Assembly (NCBI GenBank): GCA_033764095.1
Contig: JANRJF010000196.1
Location: 1 to 8,720 of the forward strand
Direction of reading: 5' to 3'
Origin: JBDTMT01 sp033764095
GTDB lineage: Bacteria > Desulfobacterota > Binatia > HRBIN30 > CADEER01
Length of the DNA stretch: 8,720 nt
Both the position numbers and the translations under genes were made by a program. The stretch's first letter is position 1; each line of letters starts with the position of its first letter. Below the pieces are notes generated by a model. That model did not search any database and was not told the origin of the DNA. It was given only the letters and a program-made list of their open reading frames with translations. Below, piece after piece: positions 1-6,061 of the stretch.

Positions 1-1489
1 GGCCGATGGCGACTCCGCAGGCGATGCCGAGCGGCGCGGCGAGGAACAGGATGTAGCGCAGCCCCTCGTAGGAGAGCAGCAGCCCGGCGAGCAGCCAGGC
101 GACCAGCGGCAGCGCCGCGGCAACCTCGTCGACGTCCTGCGGCTCGCCGTCGCGCAGGTCGACGACCAGCGCCGCGAGCATCGGCGCGACCAGCAACGCC
201 ACCAGCGCCAGGCGCGGCAAGGCATTGGCAGTGAGCAGGTAGCGATACAGCAGGGCGCTGACGCTGAGCACGGCAAAGTGCCCGGCCTGCCAGCGGCGGC
301 GCGGCAGCAGCATCAGCAGCATGCCGAACCAGCCGACCAGGAACACCATGGCGCCGAACGACTGCGCCGCGATGGCGCCGAGGTTGGGGGTGCGCAGCTC
401 GCTGACGGTGTCGAACATCGACGGCCATTCGACCTTGCCGGCCTCGGCCGCGCGGGCCGCGCCGGGTGACGCCTGGGCAAGCACGCCGGGCCAGAACTCG
501 TCGTCGGTGAGCGGCAGCAGCGCGCCGAGCACCAGCGCGAAGGCGAGCGCGGTGGCGACGACGCGGTCGCTGCCCGGCGTGCGCCAGGCGCGCGCCCGGC
601 CGCTGCGCCACCACGCCGCGACCACGTGTAGCAGCAGGGCGCCAGCCAGGCCGGCGAGGATGACCACCGCGCCGAACGACCAGCCGCGCCAGAGCGCCGA
701 GTGCGCAGCGATGACCAGAGCGGCCAGCGCGCCGCCCAGCGCCGCACGCGCGATCGCGCGCGACTGCAGTGCGGCGAGGATCGCCCACATCGCATAGAGC
801 GGCAGCGCGACGTTCCAGCCGTCGTTGTCGGCGCCCATGCTGCGCAGCAGCAGGACCGGGTGCAGGCCCGACACCAGCGCGGCGAAGAAGCCACCGATCG
901 GGCCGGCGAGACGGCGGCCGATGGCGAAGGCGGGCAACACGCCGAGCAGCGTGATGGCGACGCCGGTGGCGTACATGCTCGCCGGCAGCGGCTGATGCGG
1001 GTCCAGCCAGGCCAGGAGTCGGTGCACCGCGGCGATGACGCGGATGTGGGGCGAGCCCAGATAGGGCGACGCGTAGCCGAACGGCGCCAGCGTGAAGGTG
1101 TCGCGGCAGACGCCGTCCGCCTCGCTGTCGCACGGCGAGCCGGTGCGCAGCAGGTTCCGCGCCCCGCGCATCCAGGTGTAGCTGTCGTAGTCGCCGAGGT
1201 AGGTATGCGGCCGCCCGCTCTCGTCGATGTACTGCAGCGCGTCGGTGAGCCGGGCGCGCTCGGCGCGCAGGTCGCGGGCGAAGTCATCCGGGTGGGCGGC
1301 GATCCAGGCGTCCACCGCGCGCTGCAGCGCGACGCGGCGCGCCTCGCCGGCGAGCTCGGCCGGCAGCGCCGCCGCCTCACGCTGCGCGAGCCGCTGGCGC
1401 AGCAGCGACTCGGCGCGCGGCGCGAGCGAGGGAAGCTGCGGCGGCAGCAGGCGGACCCACAGGATCAGCCCGCCGGCCAGCAGCAGCAA
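1..1489 (-). CDS. STT3/PglB-like oligosaccharyltransferase catalytic subunit (partial, C-terminus outside window)
   Basis: The reverse-strand frame encodes a multi-pass membrane protein of at least 496 residues that runs off base 1. STT3-family enzymes move a lipid-linked oligosaccharide onto Asn of N-X-S/T sequons on the outer face of the membrane. Counting from the TTG at 1489, I see LGDYDSYTWMRGARN near residues 98-112, matching the first external loop with its catalytic Asp. A DxD motif, D221-N-D223, sits in GADNDGWNVALPLY, like the DTD region of PglB. WRGW lies at 267-270, and TVSE at 361-364 matches the TIxE motif whose Glu binds the metal. The WWD motif should lie beyond the window. 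The start is unresolved: TTG 1489 would cut the first membrane helix in half, because the hydrophobic stretch begins upstream at FDLASAALLLL. The in-frame ATG at 1600 overlaps the preceding stop but is followed by a TGA at 1526-1528. The gene is downstream of, and probably cotranscribed with, a small secreted Cys-rich protein. The family call is firm; the sugar and the targets are unknown. Confidence 0.82.
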   Translation of the reverse strand, partial: MLLLAGGLILWVRLLPPQLPSLAPRAESLLRQRLAQREAAALPAELAGEARRVALQRAVDAWIAAHPDDFARDLRAERARLTDALQYIDESGRPHTYLGDYDSYTWMRGARNLLRTGSPCDSEADGVCRDTFTLAPFGYASPYLGSPHIRVIAAVHRLLAWLDPHQPLPASMYATGVAITLLGVLPAFAIGRRLAGPIGGFFAALVSGLHPVLLLRSMGADNDGWNVALPLYAMWAILAALQSRAIARAALGGALAALVIAAHSALWRGWSFGAVVILAGLAGALLLHVVAAWWRSGRARAWRTPGSDRVVATALAFALVLGALLPLTDDEFWPGVLAQASPGAARAAEAGKVEWPSMFDTVSELRTPNLGAIAAQSFGAMVFLVGWFGMLLMLLPRRRWQAGHFAVLSVSALLYRYLLTANALPRLALVALLVAPMLAALVVDLRDGEPQDVDEVAAALPLVAWLLAGLLLSYEGLRYILFLAAPLGIACGVAIG

Positions 1490-1525
1490 CGCCGCCGAAG
1501 CGAGATCGAAGCGGCGCGTCGCGGT

Positions 1526-1600
1526 TCAGTCCTGCCGGCGCCGTCCGTCGCGCCCCGGCGATGCGACGCGGACCAGCCGGCGGCTGGTCCGCCGCGACAT
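1526..1600 (-). other. 24-codon ORF in frame with the transferase; likely its interrupted 5' end
   Basis: An ATG at 1598-1600 overlaps the stop of the upstream gene as TGATG, a classic translational-coupling arrangement, with a G-rich run a few bases upstream. It opens the same frame as the oligosaccharyltransferase and reads 24 Arg-rich codons (MSRRTSRRLVRV...) before TGA at 1526-1528. After that the frame stays open through the first membrane helix. A basic cytoplasmic N-terminus just before helix one is normal for this topology. I read this as the true 5' end of the transferase broken by one nonsense change or base error (TGG to TGA would do it), rather than as an independent peptide. It could also be chance in GC-rich DNA. 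Confidence 0.35.
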
Positions 1601-1971
1601 CACTGCCCCCGACGGCTGCGCCGCGCGGCCTGCCAGACGCCGAAGCCGCCGAGCAGCACCGCCACCGCGGTCAATCCGAGCGGACCGACCAGCGGCGCCG
1701 CCGCATTGGGGATCAGCCCGGCGCACTCGGCGGTCTGCGCGCAGGAACTGTTGAAGCCGCTGCCGAGGCAGGGGCCGGAACCATTGAACTGGCCCGCGCA
1801 GATCGCATCGCAGTCGTCCGGATCGGGGCCGCTGGGGATGCAGAGCTGCGGGCCGCCGATGCACGTGCACAGGCAGCAGCCGCCGCCGAGCCCGGCCGGC
1901 GCCTGCGTCGCCGCGGCGAGCAGCGCGAGCCCGAATACCATCGCAATCAGAGTCTGCCAGGTCGCGCGCAT
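1600..1971 (-). CDS. Small Cys-rich secreted protein with C-terminal sorting-type membrane anchor
   Basis: This is a 123-residue protein of no family I recognise. ATG 1971 is chosen over the upstream in-frame GTG at 1986 because GGGAGGG lies 6-7 bases before it. Residues 1-26 look like a signal peptide (a hydrophobic core from LIAMVFGLALLAAAT, ending near APA). The mature part, about 27-85, has ten Cys, four of them packed as CCLCTC, which suggests disulfides or metal binding outside the cell. It carries two N-X-S sequons, N63-G-S and N74-S-S. The end is tripartite: LIPNAAAPLVGP, then a hydrophobic helix (about 97-113), then a basic tail AARRSRRGQ. This layout resembles PEP-CTERM/IPTL-CTERM/MYXO-CTERM tails handled by exosortase- or rhombosortase-like proteases, though the motif is not an exact match to any I know. 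The stop overlaps the ATG in the transferase frame. Its role is unknown; it could be a surface acceptor protein for the neighbouring glycosyltransferase (inference). Confidence 0.72.
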   Translation of the reverse strand: MRATWQTLIAMVFGLALLAAATQAPAGLGGGCCLCTCIGGPQLCIPSGPDPDDCDAICAGQFNGSGPCLGSGFNSSCAQTAECAGLIPNAAAPLVGPLGLTAVAVLLGGFGVWQAARRSRRGQ

Positions 1972-2005
1972 CGTCTGCCCTCCCACGGCCGAACGCCGTC
2001 GGTCG

Positions 2006-2035
2006 CGGATAGCATTGATCGTCCGACCGCATCAA
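2006..2035 (-). promoter_or_regulatory. Candidate sigma70-type promoter for the minus-strand secreted protein/transferase operon
   Basis: Reading the reverse strand, TTGATG (2035 to 2030) is followed after 18 bases by TATCCG (2011 to 2006), preceded by TGC as an extended -10. Transcription would start near 1999, giving a leader of about 28 bases that includes the GGGAGGG ribosome binding site before ATG 1971. The -35 matches 4 of 6 consensus bases and the -10 matches 3 of 6, with a good spacer. This is an inference from sequence alone. Confidence 0.45.
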
Positions 2036-2110
2036 CCCAAAAGTCGCCGCCCTGTTGCAGCCCCCTCCCCGGCGCCAGCGGGCGCCGCGCCGGCTGGACG
2101 ATGCGCCGAC

Positions 2111-2122
2111 GTTGGCGCCAAC
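2111..2122. promoter_or_regulatory. Perfect 12-bp palindrome, possible operator
   Basis: GTTGGCGCCAAC is perfectly self-complementary over 12 bases. It lies roughly midway between the divergent start codons at 1971 and 2304. Such sites are typical binding targets of dimeric repressors, for example TetR- or GntR-type regulators of fatty-acid genes, but no such regulator is visible here. The core GGCGCC occurs often in GC-rich DNA, so only the flanking symmetry adds weight. Confidence 0.3.
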
Positions 2123-2176
2123 CACCGCCCGGCTGCCGGCGGGCGAGACAGGGGTCAACTCACGACGTTCTGGGTA

Positions 2177-2201
2177 GCCGGCCGACCTCGTGTCGGCCGG
2201 C
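2177..2201. repeat. Strong hairpin, 10-bp perfect stem with 5-base loop
   Basis: GCCGGCCGAC (2177-2186) pairs perfectly with GTCGGCCGGC (2192-2201) around the loop CTCGT. No T-tract follows on either strand, so it is not a standard intrinsic terminator. A second possible stem, CGGCG-CGCAG-CGCCG (2201-2215), abuts it and shares one base. It lies about 100 bases upstream of the synthetase ATG. It could be a regulator site or a structural element; its function is unknown. Confidence 0.5.
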
Positions 2202-2289
2202 GGCGCGCAGCGCCGCCGGGTGCGCCGCGGACGCACACGACCGCGGCGCGCTCGACCCGACACAGGGCCGGGCGGCTCGCGCGGGTGTG

Positions 2290-2298
2290 TGCTAGCAG
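2290..2298 (+). promoter_or_regulatory. Candidate extended -10 for a leaderless acyl-CoA synthetase mRNA
   Basis: TGCTAGCAG ends 5 bases before ATG 2304, and there is no convincing ribosome binding site. The same element in the form TGCTAGAAG ends 6 bases before ATG 4673, another gene without a ribosome binding site. Read as TGn plus hexamer, the expected transcription start falls at or next to the ATG, which fits leaderless translation. No clear -35 is visible. Confidence 0.35.
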
Positions 2299-2303
2299 GG
2301 CGC

Positions 2304-3917
2304 ATGCAGCCGACCCGCCCCCCCGACGAGCGCCGCGCGCGCCACGAGGCCGCCGGCGAGTGGCCGCAGCCCGGCCTGGCCGCGCTGCTCGCCGCCCGGG
2401 TGCGGACCGACGCCGGACGCGTCTGCATCATCGAAGGCCAGCGCGAGGGCGGGCGCAGCTTCACCTTCGGCGACCTCGCCAGCCGCGCCGAGCGCATGGC
2501 GGTGGCGCTGCGCCGCTGCGGCGTCGGGCCCGGCGAGGTGGTCTCCTGGCAGCTGCCGAACTGGTTCGAGGGCGCCGCTCTGGCGGTGGCGATCGATCGG
2601 CTCGGCGCGGTCTCGAACCCGATCATCACCATCTACCGCGAGCGCGAGGTCGGCTTCGTCTGCCGCCAGGCGCGCAGCCGGGTGCTGGTGGTGCCGGGCG
2701 AGGTGCGCGGCGTCGACCATCGCCAGCTCGCCGAGGCGGTGCGCGCCCAGGCCCCGGACCTGGAGCACGTGCTCACCGTGCGCGCCGCACCGGCGAGCGG
2801 ACAGCGCGCGTTGGAGGGGTTGGAGGACGACTCCTCCGAGCCGCTGCCGCCGTCGCCACACGGCCCGCACGACGTCAGCATGCTCTTCTACACCTCCGGC
2901 ACCACGGCCGATCCGAAGGGCGTGCTGCACACCGCATCGACCATCGGAGCGCTGACCCGCGCGCAGGCGGAGGTGTTCCCGCCGCGCCCCGACGACCGCA
3001 GCCTGCTGCAGTTCCCGCTCACCCACATCGGCGGGCTGGTGATGTTCGTCGTGCAGGTGATCCGCAACGGCAGCAGCACGGTCTACATGGACGGCTTCGA
3101 CCCGGCGCTGGCCATCGAGCTGATCGAGCGCCACCGCGTCACCAGCGCCGGCGGCCCGCCGGCCATCATCCAGGCGATGTTCGCGGCGCCGAACTTCGCC
3201 ACCGCCAGGCTCGCCAGCGTGCGCCACTCGGGCTCCGGCGCCGCCGACGTCTCGCCCGAGCTGATGCACGAGCTGCGCCGCCGCTTCGACACCTTCGCCT
3301 TCCGCTCCTACGGCATGACCGAATGCCCGATGTTCAGCTCCGGCCGCCCCGGCGATCCGGAGGAGAAACTGCACGGCACCGACGGCCGCCCGGTGCCCGG
3401 CGCGCTGGCGCGGCTGGTGGACGAGCAGGGCCGGCCGGTGCCGGCCGGCGTCGAGGGCGAGATCGAGGCCTACGGCGCACAGCTCTGCGTCGGCTACCTC
3501 GACCCGGCACTGAACGTGGCGTTCACGGCGGACGGTTACTTCCGCACCGGCGACCTGGCAGTCGCCGACGCCGAGGGCTTCCTGCGCATCACCGGGCGGC
3601 GCAAGGACATCATCATCCGCAAGGGCGAGAACCTCTCGGCCAAGGGGATCGAGGACGAGCTGTCGGCCCATCCGCAGGTCGCCGACGTCGCGGTCATCGG
3701 CGTGCCCGATGCGCGCAGCGGCGAGCGCGTCTGCGCCTGCGTCGTGCTCAAGCCCGGGGCGGCGCCGCTCGACCTGGCCGCCCTCCGCACCTTCATGCAG
3801 GGTCGCGGCGTCATGCTGCAGAAGATTCCCGAGCAGCTCGAGCTGCTCGACGCGCGACCGCGCAATGCCACCGGCAAGGTGCGCAAGGACCAGCTGCGGG
3901 CGCGCTACCGGGGGTGA
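2304..3917 (+). CDS. AMP-forming acyl-CoA synthetase (ANL superfamily), cyclohexanecarboxylate-CoA ligase-like
   Basis: This 537-residue cytoplasmic enzyme adenylates a carboxylic acid with ATP and transfers the acyl group to CoA. Motifs occur in the usual order: the P-loop FYTSGTTADPKGV (195-207), YGMTE (336-340), the adenine/ribose-binding TGD (415-417), the hinge GRRKD (431-435) followed by IIIRKGENLSAKGIE, and NATGK with catalytic K525. The HTAST-type stretch after the P-loop and the KGENLSAK-type hinge recall cyclohexanecarboxylate-CoA ligase and related medium-chain or aromatic/alicyclic acid ligases, but the substrate cannot be read from sequence. One oddity: the first Glu of the usual EIE after the hinge is Gly (KGIE). 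ATG 2304 is preferred over the upstream in-frame ATG 2190, because the added 38 residues would be Arg/Gly-rich and outside the fold. The gene stands alone; a palindromic repeat begins right after its stop. Confidence 0.9.
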   Translation: MQPTRPPDERRARHEAAGEWPQPGLAALLAARVRTDAGRVCIIEGQREGGRSFTFGDLASRAERMAVALRRCGVGPGEVVSWQLPNWFEGAALAVAIDRLGAVSNPIITIYREREVGFVCRQARSRVLVVPGEVRGVDHRQLAEAVRAQAPDLEHVLTVRAAPASGQRALEGLEDDSSEPLPPSPHGPHDVSMLFYTSGTTADPKGVLHTASTIGALTRAQAEVFPPRPDDRSLLQFPLTHIGGLVMFVVQVIRNGSSTVYMDGFDPALAIELIERHRVTSAGGPPAIIQAMFAAPNFATARLASVRHSGSGAADVSPELMHELRRRFDTFAFRSYGMTECPMFSSGRPGDPEEKLHGTDGRPVPGALARLVDEQGRPVPAGVEGEIEAYGAQLCVGYLDPALNVAFTADGYFRTGDLAVADAEGFLRITGRRKDIIIRKGENLSAKGIEDELSAHPQVADVAVIGVPDARSGERVCACVVLKPGAAPLDLAALRTFMQGRGVMLQKIPEQLELLDARPRNATGKVRKDQLRARYRG

Positions 3918-4000
3918 GGATTCACCACAGAGGCATGGAGGCACGGAGAAGAGACGGAGTGTCTCCTGGTGTCGTTCTCCGCGCCTCCGTGGTGAGTCTT
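3918..4000. repeat. Inverted repeat of the CACAGAGG-unit family, copy 1
   Basis: The element starts immediately after the TGA of the synthetase. The left arm (about 3918-3954) begins GGATTCACCACAGAGGCA. The right arm (about 3971-4000) is its reverse complement, except that one 8-base unit is missing. The arms are built of repeated 8-base blocks (AGAGGCAT, GGAGGCAC). As RNA it would fold into a long stem and may end transcription of the synthetase, although no T-tract follows. Copies with the same ATTCACCACAGAG edge and the same unit structure occur later in this window, so it belongs to a dispersed repeat family. Confidence 0.8.
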
Positions 4001-4093
4001 GTCCACGTTGCACGATTGGAGAAGTGCTTACCGCAGGGCTAACCGAACCGCGGTCGCTCTTTACCGACCGCCCTCCTACGGTCCGATCAACCA

Positions 4094-4101
4094 AAGGAGG
4101 A
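4094..4101 (+). promoter_or_regulatory. Strong ribosome binding site fixing the GFA-protein start
   Basis: AAAGGAGG, a near-perfect anti-16S match, sits about 6 bases before ATG 4107. It rules out the longer in-frame ATG at 3999. Confidence 0.85.
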
Positions 4102-4106
4102 CTTCC

Positions 4107-4535
4107 ATGTCCAAGTCATATGCGGGGCGCTGCTTCTGCGGCGCGGTCGAGCTCACCGTCAGCGGCGACGCGGTGGCGATGGGCTACTGCCATTGCGCGT
4201 CGTGCCGGAGCTGGTCGGCGGCGCCGGTCAATGCCTTCACCCTGTGGCAGCCCGACGCGGTGCAGATCACCAAGGGCGAGGTGCTGGTGGGCGTCTTCCA
4301 CAAGACCGAGCGCAGCCACCGCAAGTTCTGCATGCGCTGCGGCGGCCACCTGCTCACCGACCATCCGGGCTTCGGGCTCATCGACGTGTACGCGGCGACG
4401 ATTCCCACCTATCCGTACGCCGCGCAGGTGCACGTGAACTACGCCGAGACGGTGCTGCGCATGCGCGATGGGCTGCCGAAGATGAAGGACTTCCCGAAGG
4501 AAATGGGCGGTTCGGGCGAGACGCTGCCGGAGTAG
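4107..4535 (+). CDS. GFA-family zinc-binding protein (glutathione-dependent formaldehyde-activating enzyme/CENP-V-like)
   Basis: This 142-residue protein has the GFA fold signature. CxCG at C9/C11 and CHCxxC at C28/C30/C33 are followed by a CxxCG at C75/C78. Together they form the two zinc sites of the family: the first triad-like site binds the catalytic metal, and the paired Cys bind structural zinc. Characterised members condense formaldehyde with glutathione, but most family members have unknown roles, so the specific reaction is not assignable. ATG 4107 is firm: AAAGGAGG ends 6 bases upstream, and the longer frame from 3999 lacks family similarity before this point. Family length is typically 120-160 residues. 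The gene lies between two palindromic repeats and is probably transcribed alone. The leader from about 4001 to 4106 shows no convincing promoter. Confidence 0.88.
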   Translation: MSKSYAGRCFCGAVELTVSGDAVAMGYCHCASCRSWSAAPVNAFTLWQPDAVQITKGEVLVGVFHKTERSHRKFCMRCGGHLLTDHPGFGLIDVYAATIPTYPYAAQVHVNYAETVLRMRDGLPKMKDFPKEMGGSGETLPE

Positions 4536-4538
4536 CGT

Positions 4539-4625
4539 CTCTTCACACGGAGGCGCGGCGGCGCGGAGCCGACGGGATCATCCGTTGGCCGTCTCCGTGC
4601 AGCCGCGCCTCCGTCGGAATCTTCT
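4539..4625. repeat. Inverted repeat of the same unit family, GC-shifted copy 2
   Basis: The element begins 3-4 bases after the TAG of the GFA protein. The left arm CACACGGAGGCGCGGCGGCG (from 4544) continues to about 4575. The right arm (about 4582-4625) is a close reverse complement carrying ACGGAGGCGCGGCTGCACGG. It has the same overall plan as the repeats at 3918-4000 and 6927-7038: a TTC/CAC edge, 8-base units rich in GGAGGCGC, and a short centre. Its sequence has drifted to higher GC, yet the two arms still match each other better than they match the other copies. It is a likely transcription terminator for the gene upstream. Confidence 0.7.
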
Positions 4626-4657
4626 CGCCGGCGTGGATGCGATGCACCGCGTCCATC

Positions 4658-4666
4658 TGCTAGAAG
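4658..4666 (+). promoter_or_regulatory. Candidate extended -10 for a leaderless dockerin-like gene
   Basis: TGCTAGAAG ends 6 bases before ATG 4673, where no ribosome binding site is present. It matches TGCTAGCAG, which sits in the same place before ATG 2304. A transcript initiated from it would start at or within a base or two of the ATG. Confidence 0.35.
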
Positions 4667-4672
4667 CCCGCA

Positions 4673-6055
4673 ATGCGAACGCGATCGCTCACCTCGTTGG
4701 TCCTCTTCTGTCTGCTGGCGCTGCCGACCGGTGTGGCGCGCGCGCAGGACAGCTGCCCCGGTGATTGCGACGGCGACGGCGTCGTCACCGTCAACGAGAT
4801 CATCACGCTGGTGAACATCGCGCTCGGCGACGAGAGCATCGACGTCTGTCCGAACGCCGACGTGAACGGCGACGGCACGGTGCCGATCGGCGAGATCATC
4901 GCCGCGGTGCAGGCGGCGCTGAACGGCTGCCCGATGGCGCCGCCGCTGTGCCCAGCCTTCACCGTCGTGCCGCGCACCGACACGCGCGTGCTCAGCGGGC
5001 CGGGGCTGCTGGTGCAGCCCAACGGCGCCTTCGTCATCGCCACCGGCAGCACCTCGGTCACCACCGGCTCGGCGCCGCGCGCCAGCGGCGAGCTGCGGCT
5101 GCACCGCTACGCCGCCAACGCCGGCTTCCTCGGCCAGGACACGCTGGTGTCGCGGCAGCGCATCATTCTCGCTCCGGCGCTGGCGCGCCTGCCCAACGCT
5201 GGCGGCATGGCGGTGTGGGGCGAGGCCAACCCGCGCCAGTTCGGCGCGCCCTCGACGCGGCTGGCGGTGCGGCGCTTCGGCAGCAACGGTCGGCCGCTGG
5301 GCGGGCCGGGGGTGGTGACCAGCGTCGCCGCCAGCCATCAGCTGAGCGATCCCAGCCTCAGTACCGATGCGAACGGCAACGCGCTGATCGGTTGGCTCGA
5401 CACGCAGCAGGTCGGCACCTCCGGCGCGGTGTTCACCAGCTGGCTGCGCCAGCAGCGTCCGACCGGGCTGCTGGCGCCGCAGGCGATCGACTGCGTCAGC
5501 CCGCCCTACGCCATCGCACCGGGCACGCAGCTCGGCGCCGCCTGCATCGCCATCGATCTGGCACCGGCGCAGGTGACGCTGCGCACCTTCGTGCTGGAAT
5601 CGAACATTCCGATGACCGCCTTCGACGTCGACGCGGCGACCTCGCCGCTGGTCGGCGTCGGCGCGGTTGCCTCGTCCGATCGGCTGGTGGCGGTGTGGAG
5701 CAATCCGATCGAGGTTGGCTCGAACCGCAGCCTGGTGACGGCGCAGGTGCTCGATCTCGACGGTACGCCGCTCACCGCGCCGCGCGAGGTCGGCACCACG
5801 GTCACCACGCCGGTGGCGCCGGTCGCCGCCGTGCTGCCCGACGGCAGCTTCGCGGTCGCCTTCGGCGAGAGCCCGCTCCGCCTGCAGCGCTTCGCCGCCG
5901 ACGGCTCCCGCCAGGGCGAACCGCTGGTCATCGCCGACACGCGCATCGACGCGCTCGCCCTCGCCGGCGATGGCGCCGGCAATCTGGTCGTCGCCTGGCG
6001 CTGGATCGACGTACAGGCACGCCTGGTACGCGCGCCGGGCGGCGTCTGTCCGTAA
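4673..6055 (+). CDS. Secreted protein with N-terminal dockerin-like EF-hand pair and propeller-like repeat body
   Basis: This is a 460-residue exported protein. Residues 1-24 form a signal peptide (basic MRTR, hydrophobic core, ARA before Q25). Two calcium-binding loops follow: D31-C-D-G-D35-G...E42 and D63-V-N-G-D67-G...E74. Each is followed by a hydrophobic helix (IITLVNIAL, IIAAVQAAL) and framed by C28, C32, C59 and C86. This is the dockerin type I-like tandem EF-hand layout, seen in many environmental bacteria without cellulosomes. The remainder, about 95-460, repeats a pattern of Arg-aromatic, Gly-rich turn, then G-N-hydrophobic-W (for example LAVRRFGSNGRPLGG...GNALIGWLD, and LRLQRFAADGSRQGE...GNLVVAWRW). 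This suggests 45-65-residue beta-propeller-like blades. No catalytic motif is visible and the function is unknown; binding at the cell surface or outside the cell is the simplest reading. The placement of the dockerin-like pair at the N-terminus is notable. The start lacks a ribosome binding site. Confidence 0.8.
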   Translation: MRTRSLTSLVLFCLLALPTGVARAQDSCPGDCDGDGVVTVNEIITLVNIALGDESIDVCPNADVNGDGTVPIGEIIAAVQAALNGCPMAPPLCPAFTVVPRTDTRVLSGPGLLVQPNGAFVIATGSTSVTTGSAPRASGELRLHRYAANAGFLGQDTLVSRQRIILAPALARLPNAGGMAVWGEANPRQFGAPSTRLAVRRFGSNGRPLGGPGVVTSVAASHQLSDPSLSTDANGNALIGWLDTQQVGTSGAVFTSWLRQQRPTGLLAPQAIDCVSPPYAIAPGTQLGAACIAIDLAPAQVTLRTFVLESNIPMTAFDVDAATSPLVGVGAVASSDRLVAVWSNPIEVGSNRSLVTAQVLDLDGTPLTAPREVGTTVTTPVAPVAAVLPDGSFAVAFGESPLRLQRFAADGSRQGEPLVIADTRIDALALAGDGAGNLVVAWRWIDVQARLVRAPGGVCP

Positions 6056-6061
6056 TCCTGA

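Larger units (their letters stand above)
1972..2303. other. Divergent intergenic region with palindromes
   Basis: About 330 bases separate the minus-strand operon from the plus-strand acyl-CoA synthetase. I see no credible gene here; open frames crossing it are Arg/Pro/Ala-rich and lack family features. It holds the promoter for the leftward operon, a GGCGCC-AGCG-GGCGCC hairpin at 2071-2086, a perfect 12-base palindrome at 2111-2122, a 10-bp-stem hairpin at 2177-2201, and the proposed leaderless -10 of the synthetase at 2290-2298. This much dyad symmetry between divergent genes suggests regulation, but no regulator gene lies in the window. Confidence 0.5.

Noticed and set aside
313..1380. 355-codon minus-strand frame
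   Set aside because: Shifted by one frame from the transferase; Ser/Arg/Pro-rich with no membrane pattern, whereas the neighbouring frame shows clear STT3 motifs.
2177..2201. Intrinsic terminator
   Set aside because: Strong stem but no T-tract on either strand, and no gene ends next to it.
1526..2632. 368-codon minus-strand frame ending at the TGA at 1526
   Set aside because: Upstream part is antisense to the synthetase and overlaps the secreted-protein gene out of frame; only its last 24 codons may matter, as the interrupted start of the transferase.
701..4042. Very long plus-strand open frame (over 1100 codons)
   Set aside because: Arg/Ala/Gly-rich translation with no motifs, antisense to the transferase and out of frame with the synthetase; a by-product of high GC.
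4008..4042. Promoter TTGCAC...GCTAAC upstream of the GFA gene
   Set aside because: Spacing of about 24 bases is too long, and the -10 match is poor.
2292..4094. 600-codon minus-strand frame opposite the first synthetase
   Set aside because: Low-complexity His/Arg/Ala/Val-rich antisense shadow; the plus strand has all ANL motifs.
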